Source of the DNA: a virus
DNA: 25,325 bases
IMG/VR virus record: IMGVR_UViG_3300038456_000326
Span: 1-25,325 of that record
Direction: 5' to 3' (one strand)
The notes beneath the pieces are model-generated. The model ran no database searches, was not told the origin of the DNA, and saw only the letters and a program-made list of their open reading frames with translations. How positions within the stretch are numbered: the stretch's first letter is position 1; every line of letters starts with the position of its first letter. The position numbers were made by a program, and so were the translations under genes. Positions 9,712-16,602 of the stretch are shown here, piece by piece.

Positions 9712-10299
9712 CTAGGCTGCCCTTGCGTCGCTGATGTACTGCGCGAAACCGACCTGGCGCATGCCGCTGAAATACCGGGCGCTCGCCCGGCCTTGCGCCG
9801 CCGTGCCGCCCGATGCTACGACCATCCCCCCTGCTGTTTGGATCTCCTGAAGGGTCACGACGGGGCGGTAGTTGTAGATCAACGGGATGACCTTCTGGCG
9901 ATCAGCCGGCGAGACGCCCCACTGACGCTCCCGTTGGTTGTTCCAGAAAGCAATCTGCGAGGCAGTCTGACTTCGGCCAGGCATCGCCTCGTCCAGGAAC
10001 CCAATCGCCGCGCGGTTCTCATTGGCGGTCAGAACCTTGAGGCACCGCATCGTGTGTCCGGTCCACGTCCAGTCGCGGATCGGTTGGAGGCCGCGCGCGG
10101 CCTTATAGTCCGGGTAGCCGCGCCGCCCAGGAAGCGCCGGCTTCAGTGGGGCCGCCGCCTGATCGTAGACGTTCTGGCCGCTCTGGATGCGCGCCCGGAT
10201 GGTGTCGGCGAGCAACTGTGCGAAGCCTTGCATCTCCTGCGCGGTAAACGGGGAATACGCAAAACGTGCGCGGCGAACGACGGTCTGAAATCGGGGCAT
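9712..10299 (-). CDS. Putative phage morphogenesis / tail-completion protein
   Basis: A 195-residue soluble protein (MPRFQTVVRR) directly upstream of the tape measure, with a good ribosome binding site (GGAAGG) eight to nine bases before ATG. The first half is helical and basic (FAQLLADTIRARIQSG). It is followed by a segment reading DWTWTGHTMRCLKVL that recalls the TG-containing core of gpG-like virion-morphogenesis and HK97 gp10-like proteins. That resemblance is weak and I did not confirm it. The position fits a minor structural or assembly factor that belongs to the tail module. It is separated from the tail chaperone genes by the cargo segment, so it marks where the phage core resumes. 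A minor tail protein of a private family is equally possible. Confidence 0.55.
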   Translation of the reverse strand: MPRFQTVVRRARFAYSPFTAQEMQGFAQLLADTIRARIQSGQNVYDQAAAPLKPALPGRRGYPDYKAARGLQPIRDWTWTGHTMRCLKVLTANENRAAIGFLDEAMPGRSQTASQIAFWNNQRERQWGVSPADRQKVIPLIYNYRPVVTLQEIQTAGGMVVASGGTAAQGRASARYFSGMRQVGFAQYISDARAA

Positions 10300-10489
10300 G
10301 ATTACCTTCCACGGTCAGAAAGACATCTATGGGTGGTTCTCACCTCTAATGGACGTGACTGGGTCTTCAGACGGGAATGATCTCCCAGAACCCCATTTGG
10401 GGCCAACTTGACGGTTCACCGACCATACGTCGCGAAGAGGGCCTGCCGGAGTGGTGAGAAGCCTACATGCCCCGTGAAGGCGGAACGAG

Positions 10490-11098
10490 TCAAGGGTCGG
10501 GCCGAACCAGCGCGTCGTACTCAGATTGAAGTTTCATCAGACGGGTTTCCAAAGAAGTGATGAGCTTTTCCGGAAATGGTTCGCCCACGTCGATCGGGTT
10601 CAGATCATAGGTCTTTGTTGAACGCAGTGCATCGTAAACGGCAACGTGCCTGACGTATGCGGCGATTTCGCGAAGGAGTTCCGCGTCCGGTTGAGCAAAA
10701 TGGATATTTGCCTCCATCAGCGACACGATCTCCTCATGGTTCTTGATTAAATGGTTCAACTCGATCTCGCGTCCGACTCGGTCAGGCAGGGCGGTTGTGT
10801 GGTCCGACAATTGGGGAACAATCTTCCAGATCGCGGAGTCTTTTGCGAAGCGAAAGTGAATGGGCCAGTAGAACTGCGATAGCTGCTTTTCCTTGAACTC
10901 GATTTGCCGCGTGAGTTTGAGTCTGTCGAGTTCGTTTTTCAAGACTACCTTGTCTCGTTCCAGGGCAGACATGCGCTGTTGATCGGTCTTGAATTGTTCG
11001 AGGCGTCTGGAGATCCAATACCCAATCAGGAGCACAATGATGGCAAGAGCCCCTTTGTCGAGTAGTGTAAGAAGTAGTTTTTGCTGAAACTCTGTCAC
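10490..11098 (-). CDS. Membrane-anchored coiled-coil protein, cargo gene
   Basis: A 202-residue protein starting with GTG in a GTGA overlap with the upstream gene, so the two are likely coupled. Residues about 12-29 form one transmembrane helix (KGALAIIVLLIGYWISRR, basic residues after it, so the C-terminal part is probably cytoplasmic). Residues about 30-75 form a charged coiled coil. A conserved-looking aromatic block follows (QFYWPIHFRFAKDSAIW), then a helical domain to the end. This anchor, coil and soluble domain layout resembles small bacterial membrane proteins of unknown function, some of which occur near defence genes. That is inference from memory, not a match I could test. The DNA looks less GC-rich than the flanking tail genes, which fits a later insertion. 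It is not a recognised structural protein. A superinfection-exclusion or defence role is only a hypothesis. Confidence 0.72.
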   Translation of the reverse strand: MTEFQQKLLLTLLDKGALAIIVLLIGYWISRRLEQFKTDQQRMSALERDKVVLKNELDRLKLTRQIEFKEKQLSQFYWPIHFRFAKDSAIWKIVPQLSDHTTALPDRVGREIELNHLIKNHEEIVSLMEANIHFAQPDAELLREIAAYVRHVAVYDALRSTKTYDLNPIDVGEPFPEKLITSLETRLMKLQSEYDALVRPDP

Positions 11099-11388
11099 GA
11101 CGTACCTCCGTCCGCGGCGTTTGGCGCCGGAGCCCGTTCGGGTTCCTTAGGCCTCACCATCTCCCTCAAATGATAACGGAATTGCGCAAATTGGATGGAT
11201 GACAGAACCAGACGGTGCAGTGACGGGTGCCATGCTGCGTCGAAGTCGCGCTGGGCGAGATTGACGCTTTGACGAGCAATGTTAATGTTCCCGATCTCCT
11301 CGAACAGTTGGGGCCAGTTTCCGAGGCGACGGCCGCATATGGTCCTTCCGACGACGCGGCTCTCCGCACATCTAGCCTCCGTTGGCAT
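11095..11388 (-). CDS. Small unknown protein coupled to membrane protein gene
   Basis: A protein of about 97 residues. I chose the ATG (MPTEARCAES); a TTG seven codons upstream is also possible, and neither has a clear ribosome binding site. The middle (NINIARQSVNLAQRDFDAAW, then HPSLHRLVLSSIQFAQFRYH) looks like a real helical protein, and the end is a Pro/Glu/Ala-rich tail. Its TGA stop overlaps the GTG start of the membrane protein gene, so the two probably work together or need balanced amounts. No family was recognised, and no signal peptide or membrane helix is visible. The N-terminal 15 residues are of low credibility and the true start could lie further in. Confidence 0.5.
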   Translation of the reverse strand: MPTEARCAESRVVGRTICGRRLGNWPQLFEEIGNINIARQSVNLAQRDFDAAWHPSLHRLVLSSIQFAQFRYHLREMVRPKEPERAPAPNAADGGTS

Positions 11389-11605
11389 AGGAACGCCTGC
11401 GAAGCGCAAACCGGTTCCGGTTCCCCTAATTCCGGTATGGGATTGCGCGCGTTGCCCAACTGCGGCGGCACATCTACACCAAGTTGCTCTAATGACTGGT
11501 CGGGGGGCGGGTGGGGCTGTAAAATATCCCTGCCACCTCGACCGTCACGAAAGGATCTCACCGGTGAACCCGAGATCGGACCGCCTTGGGCTCGCTGAAC
11601 TCAAC

Positions 11606-12853
11606 TCATTCCACCTTCCACCAAATCCCTGTCCCCTGGGTATCGCGTCGCATTAAGTAATTGTGCCTTGGGACCAATTCGCCTGAAATATTCACTTTTC
11701 GCCCGCAGCTGGCCTTGAACTTGTATTTGGTCTTGAACCCGGGCAGATCCAAGCCGACAAATGACTCCGTCTCGTGTGACGCCGACCAGCTGAAGGTGAA
11801 CTTTCTAGGGCCATTCGATTGATCTTGACTCAATGGAATCGAAATGTCCTCGATCCGCCCCTGTGCCTCCAAGGGCGAGAGGTGATCGCGTAATTCAATA
11901 GGCTGCACGGGTCTGGAGGGGCAAACAACAGTGACCGCCTCCGCCCTCGGCACTTCCACACGCCAGAAACTTGCGCCGATAGCCTTTCCGTCCCGGACCG
12001 GTTGCAGCAGCCTCGCATCCAGTTTAAGAGGCAGAAACACCAGTGTCCCGGTATGCCAACAACTGCGATATGGCACCTCGACGCTAACACCCAGCGTGCT
12101 CGAATCGCCCATCCCTACTCCAGCAAGGGATATCGTCCATCCATGCGTATTCCCTGACTCGAGGGTCTCAGCGTAGTCCACAACACACCCTTCCACATCC
12201 GGAGAGGAAAGCCAAAATAAAGGAATTTCGCATGGGACGCTTCGCACCTCCTCGCACCGATATTTGAAGAACCCCAGCAACCCTTGTATCTGCACCTTGG
12301 CGTTCTGAAACCTGCCGAGCCAATCAACGAAACCGGCATCGTCGGCCGGACGGTCACCCAAGTCCTGCGACACCTTATCTCGCGTTTTTCGCCAGGCCTC
12401 CGCATATTCCCTGTCGAAGCCAGCGTCCGACATTCCCTGCTCAAACACATCTGAGTTCAGCACCGCTAGGTCTAGCCATTCACTCCTTCGCAGAGGCGTC
12501 ACCCGCAACTCCGGAACGTACGCAGTAAGGTGACTGGAGTACTGGTGCATTTTCTCGTCCGCAGCAATTTCCTGGAACAGCGTCTCCAGGACGGCAAGGC
12601 ATCGGTTCTCGACTTCTGGCAGCCGTTCACCGGATTCGTCGCGAAGCGCTTTAAGGCCGTCATAAAACGCAATCTCATCAGAGAGAGAATCCTTAGGTAG
12701 AGGCGGAAAGCAAACCCTCTGCTTGATCATTTCCGCTAAATCGTCTTGCCGAAGCCAGCCGTTCTTCGACGCACCCCGCAGTTGCATCTCGTAGCTATTG
12801 AGGATTGACTCAAGGGCTACTTTGGACCGAGACTTACCTCCAAGTTTATCCAC
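11606..12853 (-). CDS. Unknown 415-aa protein, cargo gene
   Basis: A protein of about 415 residues with no family I recognise. The frame stays open to an ATG 54 codons further up, but I chose GTG (VDKLGGKSRSKVALES) because AAGGAGG lies six bases before it. The upstream extension is very basic and has no ribosome binding site. The N-terminal half is helical and charged (residues about 1-200, with DDLAEMIKQRVCFPPLP near 35-50). The C-terminal half is beta-rich with several aromatic residues and ends GIWWKVE. There is no membrane helix or signal peptide, so it is probably cytoplasmic. It stands alone between the zinc-ribbon tail gene and the two coupled small genes, about 200 bases from the next gene. 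Base composition looks less GC-rich than the tail genes. It may be a phage accessory (moron) gene. Function unknown. Confidence 0.72.
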   Translation of the reverse strand: MDKLGGKSRSKVALESILNSYEMQLRGASKNGWLRQDDLAEMIKQRVCFPPLPKDSLSDEIAFYDGLKALRDESGERLPEVENRCLAVLETLFQEIAADEKMHQYSSHLTAYVPELRVTPLRRSEWLDLAVLNSDVFEQGMSDAGFDREYAEAWRKTRDKVSQDLGDRPADDAGFVDWLGRFQNAKVQIQGLLGFFKYRCEEVRSVPCEIPLFWLSSPDVEGCVVDYAETLESGNTHGWTISLAGVGMGDSSTLGVSVEVPYRSCWHTGTLVFLPLKLDARLLQPVRDGKAIGASFWRVEVPRAEAVTVVCPSRPVQPIELRDHLSPLEAQGRIEDISIPLSQDQSNGPRKFTFSWSASHETESFVGLDLPGFKTKYKFKASCGRKVNISGELVPRHNYLMRRDTQGTGIWWKVE

Positions 12854-13281
12854 GTGTTCCTCCTTGCAGAACCGGGGTCTTCGCTGGGGAAAACGAAAAT
12901 GGGTCTTCCTTTCCCACTGGGATTTCCGTTTTGGCTCCAGGCTGCATACGATCTTATCACTGGCCGCCAGTTTTCGATCCCCCGAAATAAAGGGCTCTGA
13001 CAAATTGCTCGGCATGCCTCAAAGATGCAACCTCGATTCTCCGGGAGCTATTGATCCTGCTTTAATCGCTCCCACTCCGCGGAAGTGGCCGGAAAGGCCC
13101 GTGAGATCCCCTTTGGGGCGAGCGTCGGTTGACAGGCTTTTCGGAGATTCCTCTGAACCCATGTTTTACGGGCCCCAAGTCGCGCGCCGGGAAGCTTCGA
13201 TCACTCCCGTGACACCCCTCAAATTGGTGCAAACGGTGTTGGCCACGAGCACGTGACGTCGCTGCCCCCCACTACTTCGCA
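12854..13281. other. Non-coding spacer before the cargo gene
   Basis: About 430 bases with no convincing gene on either strand. It separates the tail assembly genes from the cargo gene and is unusually long for this compact operon. On the minus strand it probably holds the 5' leader and any private promoter of the 415-aa gene; I saw no convincing -35/-10 pair. It contains a short palindromic patch (CCCCTTTGGGG) near 13,108, similar to one (CCCCATTTGGGG) near 10,390 on the other side of the cargo segment. The similarity is too short to prove insertion ends. Confidence 0.5.
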
Positions 13282-13725
13282 TCATCGCCGCGACAGCTTC
13301 CGAATCAGCAGTTCCTGGAAGCTCTTCGCATCGCGGTCCTCGGCCGCGACGTATTCCTTCTGCTCGCTATCGATCAACTCCATCACCCGGAATTCCTCCT
13401 CGGTAATGTCCTGCAGAGTAATCGTCAGCCCAATGGTCTTCGCGTTGAGAAGCCGGAAACACCGCCGAACCAGAATCCCGTTCGGCGAATCCATCGCCTC
13501 GTCGAGCAGATTCCTCGGGCAATTGGGTCCGTGGCTTACGTCGATGGCCTTCCAGCCGGCGGCGCACACCGGACAGCCATCCAACTCGTCCGGAGAAGAG
13601 TAGCCACACTGCCGGCACCGGAACACGCGGTCTGGGCAGTCTTCCTCCTTTCCGCAGGCCGATCCTTGGCGGCACGCTGAGCGGATCATAAATCGCAAGC
13701 CCGGCCCCTCCGGAGAGTCGGGCAT
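13282..13725 (-). CDS. Zinc-ribbon protein coupled to tail assembly chaperone gene
   Basis: A 147-residue protein that starts two bases after the stop of the tail-chaperone-like gene (TAGCGATG), so translation is likely coupled. Cysteines 37/40 and 51/54 form two CxxC knuckles (CRQCG ... CPVC), a typical zinc ribbon. Further cysteines lie at 18, 24 and 30. The C-terminal half is helical and charged (ITEEEFRVMELIDSEQKEY). By position it occupies the slot of the second tail-assembly-chaperone reading frame (gpT in lambda), and it sits in the -1 frame relative to the gene before it. However, I found no slippery heptamer, and it has its own ATG. It could be a tail assembly factor or an unrelated metal-binding accessory protein. 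Confidence 0.72.
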   Translation of the reverse strand: MPDSPEGPGLRFMIRSACRQGSACGKEEDCPDRVFRCRQCGYSSPDELDGCPVCAAGWKAIDVSHGPNCPRNLLDEAMDSPNGILVRRCFRLLNAKTIGLTITLQDITEEEFRVMELIDSEQKEYVAAEDRDAKSFQELLIRKLSRR

Positions 13726-13727
13726 CG

Positions 13728-14336
13728 CTATTCCGGGTCGTCGTCTGCCTCGATTGCAAGCTGAGCGATGACCTCGGACACCGCTGCGGATTTGTGCACG
13801 ATTGGAACGTCGCCAGCATAGCCCTCGTGCGACACGTGCAGCTTGTCATAGAGCGCGCCGCTCGGCTCCAGGAACGCCCGCGTCTCGACGGAGCGCCTGG
13901 CGGCCACGACGCTGGTGGACGCCTTCTCGTGATCCTGCATCTCCTTGGCGGTCGGCATCCGCAGGACGTGCGTCACGCGCGCGCCGGGAACTTTCATCTC
14001 GATCCGGTAGTTGACGCCCTCGCGCTGGATGTCCGCCACCTGACACCGCTCGACGCGGCCGATGACTATGCCAGCCTCGGCGTCGTCGAATTCCGGACCG
14101 TCCTTGTCGATGCGGATCTTCCTGAACAACTCCCCGTTGATTTTGGGAAGATCCACGTCCTCGCTCTGCGACTTCCCGCGCCCGAGGAAATGGCGAATGG
14201 TGCGCTGTGCCCGCGCCCAGAAACACCAATCCTCATCCGTCGGGAAGCGCACCTCGCACCGCTTCTCGCCGCCCGACAATATCGGCACGACGATAGGCTT
14301 CGAAGCGTCAAACAACGGCTTACTCGTTTGTTCCAT
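13728..14336 (-). CDS. Tail assembly chaperone-like protein
   Basis: A protein of about 202 residues located between the tail tube gene and the tape-measure region, the classic place for the gpG-type tail assembly chaperone that keeps the tape measure soluble while the tube polymerises. I prefer the ATG (MEQTSKPLFD), which has AAAGGA just upstream. A GTG four codons earlier lacks a ribosome binding site. The protein is acidic and soluble. It starts with a domain of about 60 residues (CEVRFPTDEDWCFWARAQR), continues with a beta-rich middle and ends in a helical acidic tail (IAQLAIEADDDPE). The sequence itself does not match a family I can name with certainty, so the call rests on gene order. 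It could instead be another tail accessory protein. Confidence 0.62.
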   Translation of the reverse strand: MEQTSKPLFDASKPIVVPILSGGEKRCEVRFPTDEDWCFWARAQRTIRHFLGRGKSQSEDVDLPKINGELFRKIRIDKDGPEFDDAEAGIVIGRVERCQVADIQREGVNYRIEMKVPGARVTHVLRMPTAKEMQDHEKASTSVVAARRSVETRAFLEPSGALYDKLHVSHEGYAGDVPIVHKSAAVSEVIAQLAIEADDDPE

Positions 14337-14355
14337 ACGTCCTTTCACAAGGGGC

Positions 14356-15387
14356 CTATTGGGCGATACCGCCCTGCGGCGTCGTTATCGACATAGTCAC
14401 CAAGCCGTTTACGGGATCGTACAACTGGACACCGGTCACCTGAAGGGTGGCGATGCCATCGGTGTTCGACAATTCGACGACGTTGAAGCCCATCGCCTGG
14501 ATCAGCATCGTGAACGCGTTGTTGGCGTCGCGGGTGAACGTGATGGTGGCGGTGCCGACCGTCTGAGCGATCAGCGCCGCATACTCAGCGGACCCGGTCT
14601 GCACTCGCACGACGAACTGCACCGCGAAAGTGCGGTCGCCCCACTCGAAGCGTCCCTGGATCTGGTAGCCGTCCTGAAGCCCGGAGCCGGGGAAGAAGCC
14701 CGGCCGGAAATTATTCTCCCAGGACGCATCGAGCGACACGAATTGCTTGCCACTGCCGCCTGTCAGATAGTTGATGCCGTTGATGGTCAACGCGCTGACC
14801 ATGCCGGCGTTGAATTCGTGCAGCGCCGTCGCAGCCGGCAGGGTGATGGTGCTGGGCGAAACGTACTGCCCGGTGGTCACACACTCGACCGAGAGCATCG
14901 CGCTGGCGCGGCCGGGAGAATTCTTGATGGCCAGCTTCCAGCCCTTGACCGCGCAGCCCACCAGGAGTTCATCAAGCAGCGATGACCCGCCAGGCCGGAT
15001 CTGTTGGACGTAGGAGAAGTACGGCAACTCAAGCCCGGTCGCGTTGGTCGCGCCGAGCGCCGGCACGATGGTGTAAGTGTACGGTGCAGTGGTGCCGACG
15101 ACCGTGACGTTGCCCAGCGAAAACGCGAGCGCCCAAGCCAGGAACTCCGACGATGCGTACTTCGAGATCTCGAAGGATGGCATGTTGTAGTGCGACTTGA
15201 AAAGCTGCGTCGGAAACTCATGGCCCTTGCCGACTTCAGCCCGGTCGTCCTCGTTCACCGGAACCTTCGCCCAGGGCTTTGTATTGAGGTTCGTCAACCG
15301 CCAAATCTTGGCGACGAGCGATGGGGTGCCGATGGCGGCCTGTTTGCCGAAGCCCCAACCCTCAACCAGTTCATTGATATTCGCCAT
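14356..15387 (-). CDS. Major tail tube protein
   Basis: A 343-residue protein that very likely polymerises into the tail tube. It begins MANINELVEGWGFGKQAAIG, typical of tail tube proteins of this group, where the first segment describes a sample-like beta-sandwich start (GxGKQxAxGT). The rest is rich in beta-strand-forming Thr, Val, Gly and aromatic residues, and the C-terminal third looks like a second, related beta domain (VSLDASWENNFRPGFFPGSG). No membrane helix or signal peptide is present. The gene lies between the tail terminator and chaperone genes, as expected, and starts two bases after the stop of the small upstream gene. There is no nearby sheath gene, so the tail is probably non-contractile. 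Family length is usually 200-350 residues, which fits. Confidence 0.78.
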   Translation of the reverse strand: MANINELVEGWGFGKQAAIGTPSLVAKIWRLTNLNTKPWAKVPVNEDDRAEVGKGHEFPTQLFKSHYNMPSFEISKYASSEFLAWALAFSLGNVTVVGTTAPYTYTIVPALGATNATGLELPYFSYVQQIRPGGSSLLDELLVGCAVKGWKLAIKNSPGRASAMLSVECVTTGQYVSPSTITLPAATALHEFNAGMVSALTINGINYLTGGSGKQFVSLDASWENNFRPGFFPGSGLQDGYQIQGRFEWGDRTFAVQFVVRVQTGSAEYAALIAQTVGTATITFTRDANNAFTMLIQAMGFNVVELSNTDGIATLQVTGVQLYDPVNGLVTMSITTPQGGIAQ

Positions 15388-15389
15388 CG

Positions 15390-15662
15390 CTATTTTGCCT
15401 CCTTCGTTTCCGTGGTTTCCGCCGTCGGCGCGGCCGGCGCAGGCACCTGATGCCAGCCCGCCACCATCAGTGGCTTATCCCGAATTCCGGATAAGCCTCT
15501 TTCTTCCGAATCCCGGATTATTCCGGGCTGAGCCGTAACCGTAGGCGCCGGCACTTGATGCCAGCCCTGCGACATTAGCGGCGACAAAGACTCCGTTGTG
15601 GCTTCGACTTCCCTGATCTCGTCGCCTTGAGGGGACGCCAAGAACACCTTATTAATGGCCAT
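15390..15662 (-). CDS. Small phage protein with internal 36-aa repeat (intact copy)
   Basis: A 90-residue protein starting at ATG (MAINKVFLASPQGDEIREVE) nine bases after AGGAGG. No family recognised. It contains two copies of a PLMxxGWHQVPAP motif spaced exactly 36 residues apart. The underlying DNA repeats match at 22 of 24 bases, so the gene grew by an internal duplication. The linker between them is coded by palindromic DNA. The C-terminus is Ala/Pro/Thr/Glu-rich and probably disordered. The broken gene about 1 kb upstream encodes a clear paralog (MQNVETVHLQSPEGEIREVE). Most of this gene's 5' half is part of the perfect inverted repeat. It lies directly before the tail tube gene, so a small tail or head-tail accessory role is likely, but this is inference. 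Confidence 0.7.
   Translation of the reverse strand: MAINKVFLASPQGDEIREVEATTESLSPLMSQGWHQVPAPTVTAQPGIIRDSEERGLSGIRDKPLMVAGWHQVPAPAAPTAETTETKEAK
15472..15497. repeat. Long near-perfect palindrome inside a coding region
   Basis: A 26-bp inverted repeat with arms GGCTTATCC and GGATAAGCC around a centre holding GAATTC. Twelve of thirteen base pairs match. It lies within the small repeat protein gene, next to the left end of the 183-bp inverted repeat. A second palindrome (CCCGGA, four-base loop, TCCGGG) lies 15 bases further right at 15512-15527 and again at 16510-16525 in the other repeat copy. They may be remnants of small palindromic insertions or a recombination hot spot. Confidence 0.75.
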
Positions 15663-15681
15663 TTTGTTTACCTCCTCTGAA
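15499..15681. repeat. 183-bp perfect inverted repeat, left copy
   Basis: Read on the minus strand, this stretch is identical over all 183 bases to 16356-16538 on the plus strand; I compared them base by base. It holds the ribosome binding site, the start codon and about the first 54 codons of the small repeat protein gene. The identity stops within one base of the palindrome described nearby. The two copies face each other and enclose 674 bases. Confidence 0.95.
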
Positions 15682-15886
15682 ATGTATCGATTGTGGAATC
15701 CCATCCATTCCGGGAACACTCGCTTCTGTTGCGAGCCTTTGCAGATGCCCAAGCCTTCCGCAGTTGGCACTTTCGGAATAATCCTGCCAACCTTCTCTTG
15801 TCAGCGAGAAAGGGCTGATAAAGAAGAAATGATCGAAAACTACTTTTGTGCAGAACACGTGCTCTCACGCCTTTCACAATGGCCCC
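15682..15886. other. Inserted DNA before the recombinase fragment
   Basis: About 200 bases between the left repeat copy and the recombinase fragment. No gene is convincing. Two small hairpins are visible: GGAAT ... ATTCC at about 15697-15713, and CTCGC ... GCGAG at about 15727-15743. The motif CGGAATAATCC, also present in both inverted-repeat copies, occurs near 15775. This may be the original upstream region of the recombinase gene. Confidence 0.5.
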
Positions 15887-16369
15887 ATGGCTCCGTACCT
15901 GCCGGGCCTCATCCGGGCCCTGGAAGAGCAGCACTTCCGATGGCGCGTTATTCGCCGGAGCGTCCGCACGGCAGACGCGCTGGGCCAATGGCTCAAGGAA
16001 CAAGGCGTTCCCCTTGTGGAGGCGAATGGAGCTCACGCCAAGGCATTTGTAATTCAACGTTCCCGTACTCCGTATGGTCGCCTCGCAGCATCTGGTGTGC
16101 CTCGGATTGTTCGGGTTCTGCAAGGACAGGGAATCCTGAACGCGCCGGAGGCGCGCACGGAAGCGGATCGCTGGCTCCAGCGCTTCGATGAACACCTTTC
16201 ACGCGTGCACGGCCTCTGCCCGGATGGTCGTGGCAACTACCTCCGTTATGCCCGCCGGTTCTTGGCATCGCGCCAAACTCCGCTTGGCGCCCACGAGCGT
16301 TGGCCGCTAAGCGAAGTTCCGATAAAAGTCCGATCACAATCCAAACCCACAGGAGTTCAGAGGAGGTAA
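15887..16369 (+). pseudogene. Tyrosine recombinase N-terminal fragment, truncated
   Basis: A 160-residue frame on the strand opposite to all neighbours. The start used is MAPYLPGLIRALEEQHF; another ATG lies 13 codons upstream. Residues about 20-75 (TADALGQWLKEQGVPLVEAN ... GVPRIVRVLQGQGIL) and especially about 95-125 (LQRFDEHLSRVHGLCPDGRG, NYLRYARRFL) match the look of the SAM-like DNA-binding N-terminal domain of tyrosine recombinases from transposon-type integrases. The catalytic domain with R-H-R-Y residues is entirely missing: the frame ends as it enters the right copy of the inverted repeat. It is therefore a remnant and cannot recombine DNA by itself. It marks a past mobile-element event in the tail operon. 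The family call is by eye and fairly good for the last 35 residues. Confidence 0.68.
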
Positions 16370-16538
16370 ACAAAATGGCCATTAATAAGGTGTTCTTGGC
16401 GTCCCCTCAAGGCGACGAGATCAGGGAAGTCGAAGCCACAACGGAGTCTTTGTCGCCGCTAATGTCGCAGGGCTGGCATCAAGTGCCGGCGCCTACGGTT
16501 ACGGCTCAGCCCGGAATAATCCGGGATTCGGAAGAAAG
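16356..16538. repeat. 183-bp perfect inverted repeat, right copy
   Basis: This is the plus-strand copy of the repeat, identical to the reverse complement of 15499-15681. It carries a duplicate of the ribosome binding site and 5' half of the small repeat protein gene in the wrong orientation for the operon. Its outer end lies inside the broken paralogous gene, and its inner end cuts off the recombinase fragment. Because the left copy continues into an intact gene, this right copy is probably the secondary, inserted one. Confidence 0.95.
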
Positions 16539-16602
16539 CGGTGTGAGTGTCGTGGTGGTCCCTTCGACCTCCCGGATTTCGCCTTCCGGCGATTGCAGGT
16601 GA
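16375..16602 (+). pseudogene. Inverted partial duplicate of the small repeat protein gene
   Basis: The duplicate begins with the same AGGAGG site and ATG as the intact gene and encodes the same first 54-55 residues (MAINKVFLASPQGDEIREVE onward). At the end of the inverted repeat it runs into the antisense of the broken paralog and stops after about 20 unrelated residues (SGVSVVVVPSTSRISPSGDCR is the approximate tail). It is on the opposite strand to the operon, so it would be made only if transcription came from the recombinase side. I treat it as a by-product of the duplication and not as a selected gene. Confidence 0.7.

Noticed and set aside
11166-11561. Minus-strand frame of 131 codons overlapping the small cargo gene
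   Set aside because: It overlaps the better-supported coupled gene, has no ribosome binding site and has a Ser/Arg/Pro-rich shadow-like composition.
12854-13015. 54-codon extension of the 415-aa cargo gene
   Set aside because: No ribosome binding site before the upstream ATG, while AAGGAGG precedes the internal GTG.
10390-13118. Similar short palindromes (CCCCATTTGGGG and CCCCTTTGGGG) on both sides of the cargo segment as insertion ends
   Set aside because: The match is only about 11 bases of simple palindromic sequence and does not extend; chance is likely.
13725-13845. Programmed -1 frameshift joining the tail chaperone gene and the zinc-ribbon gene
   Set aside because: The -1 frame is open over about 120 bases, but no X XXY YYZ slippery heptamer is present. 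CCCGGAA near the stop does not allow re-pairing in the second codon.
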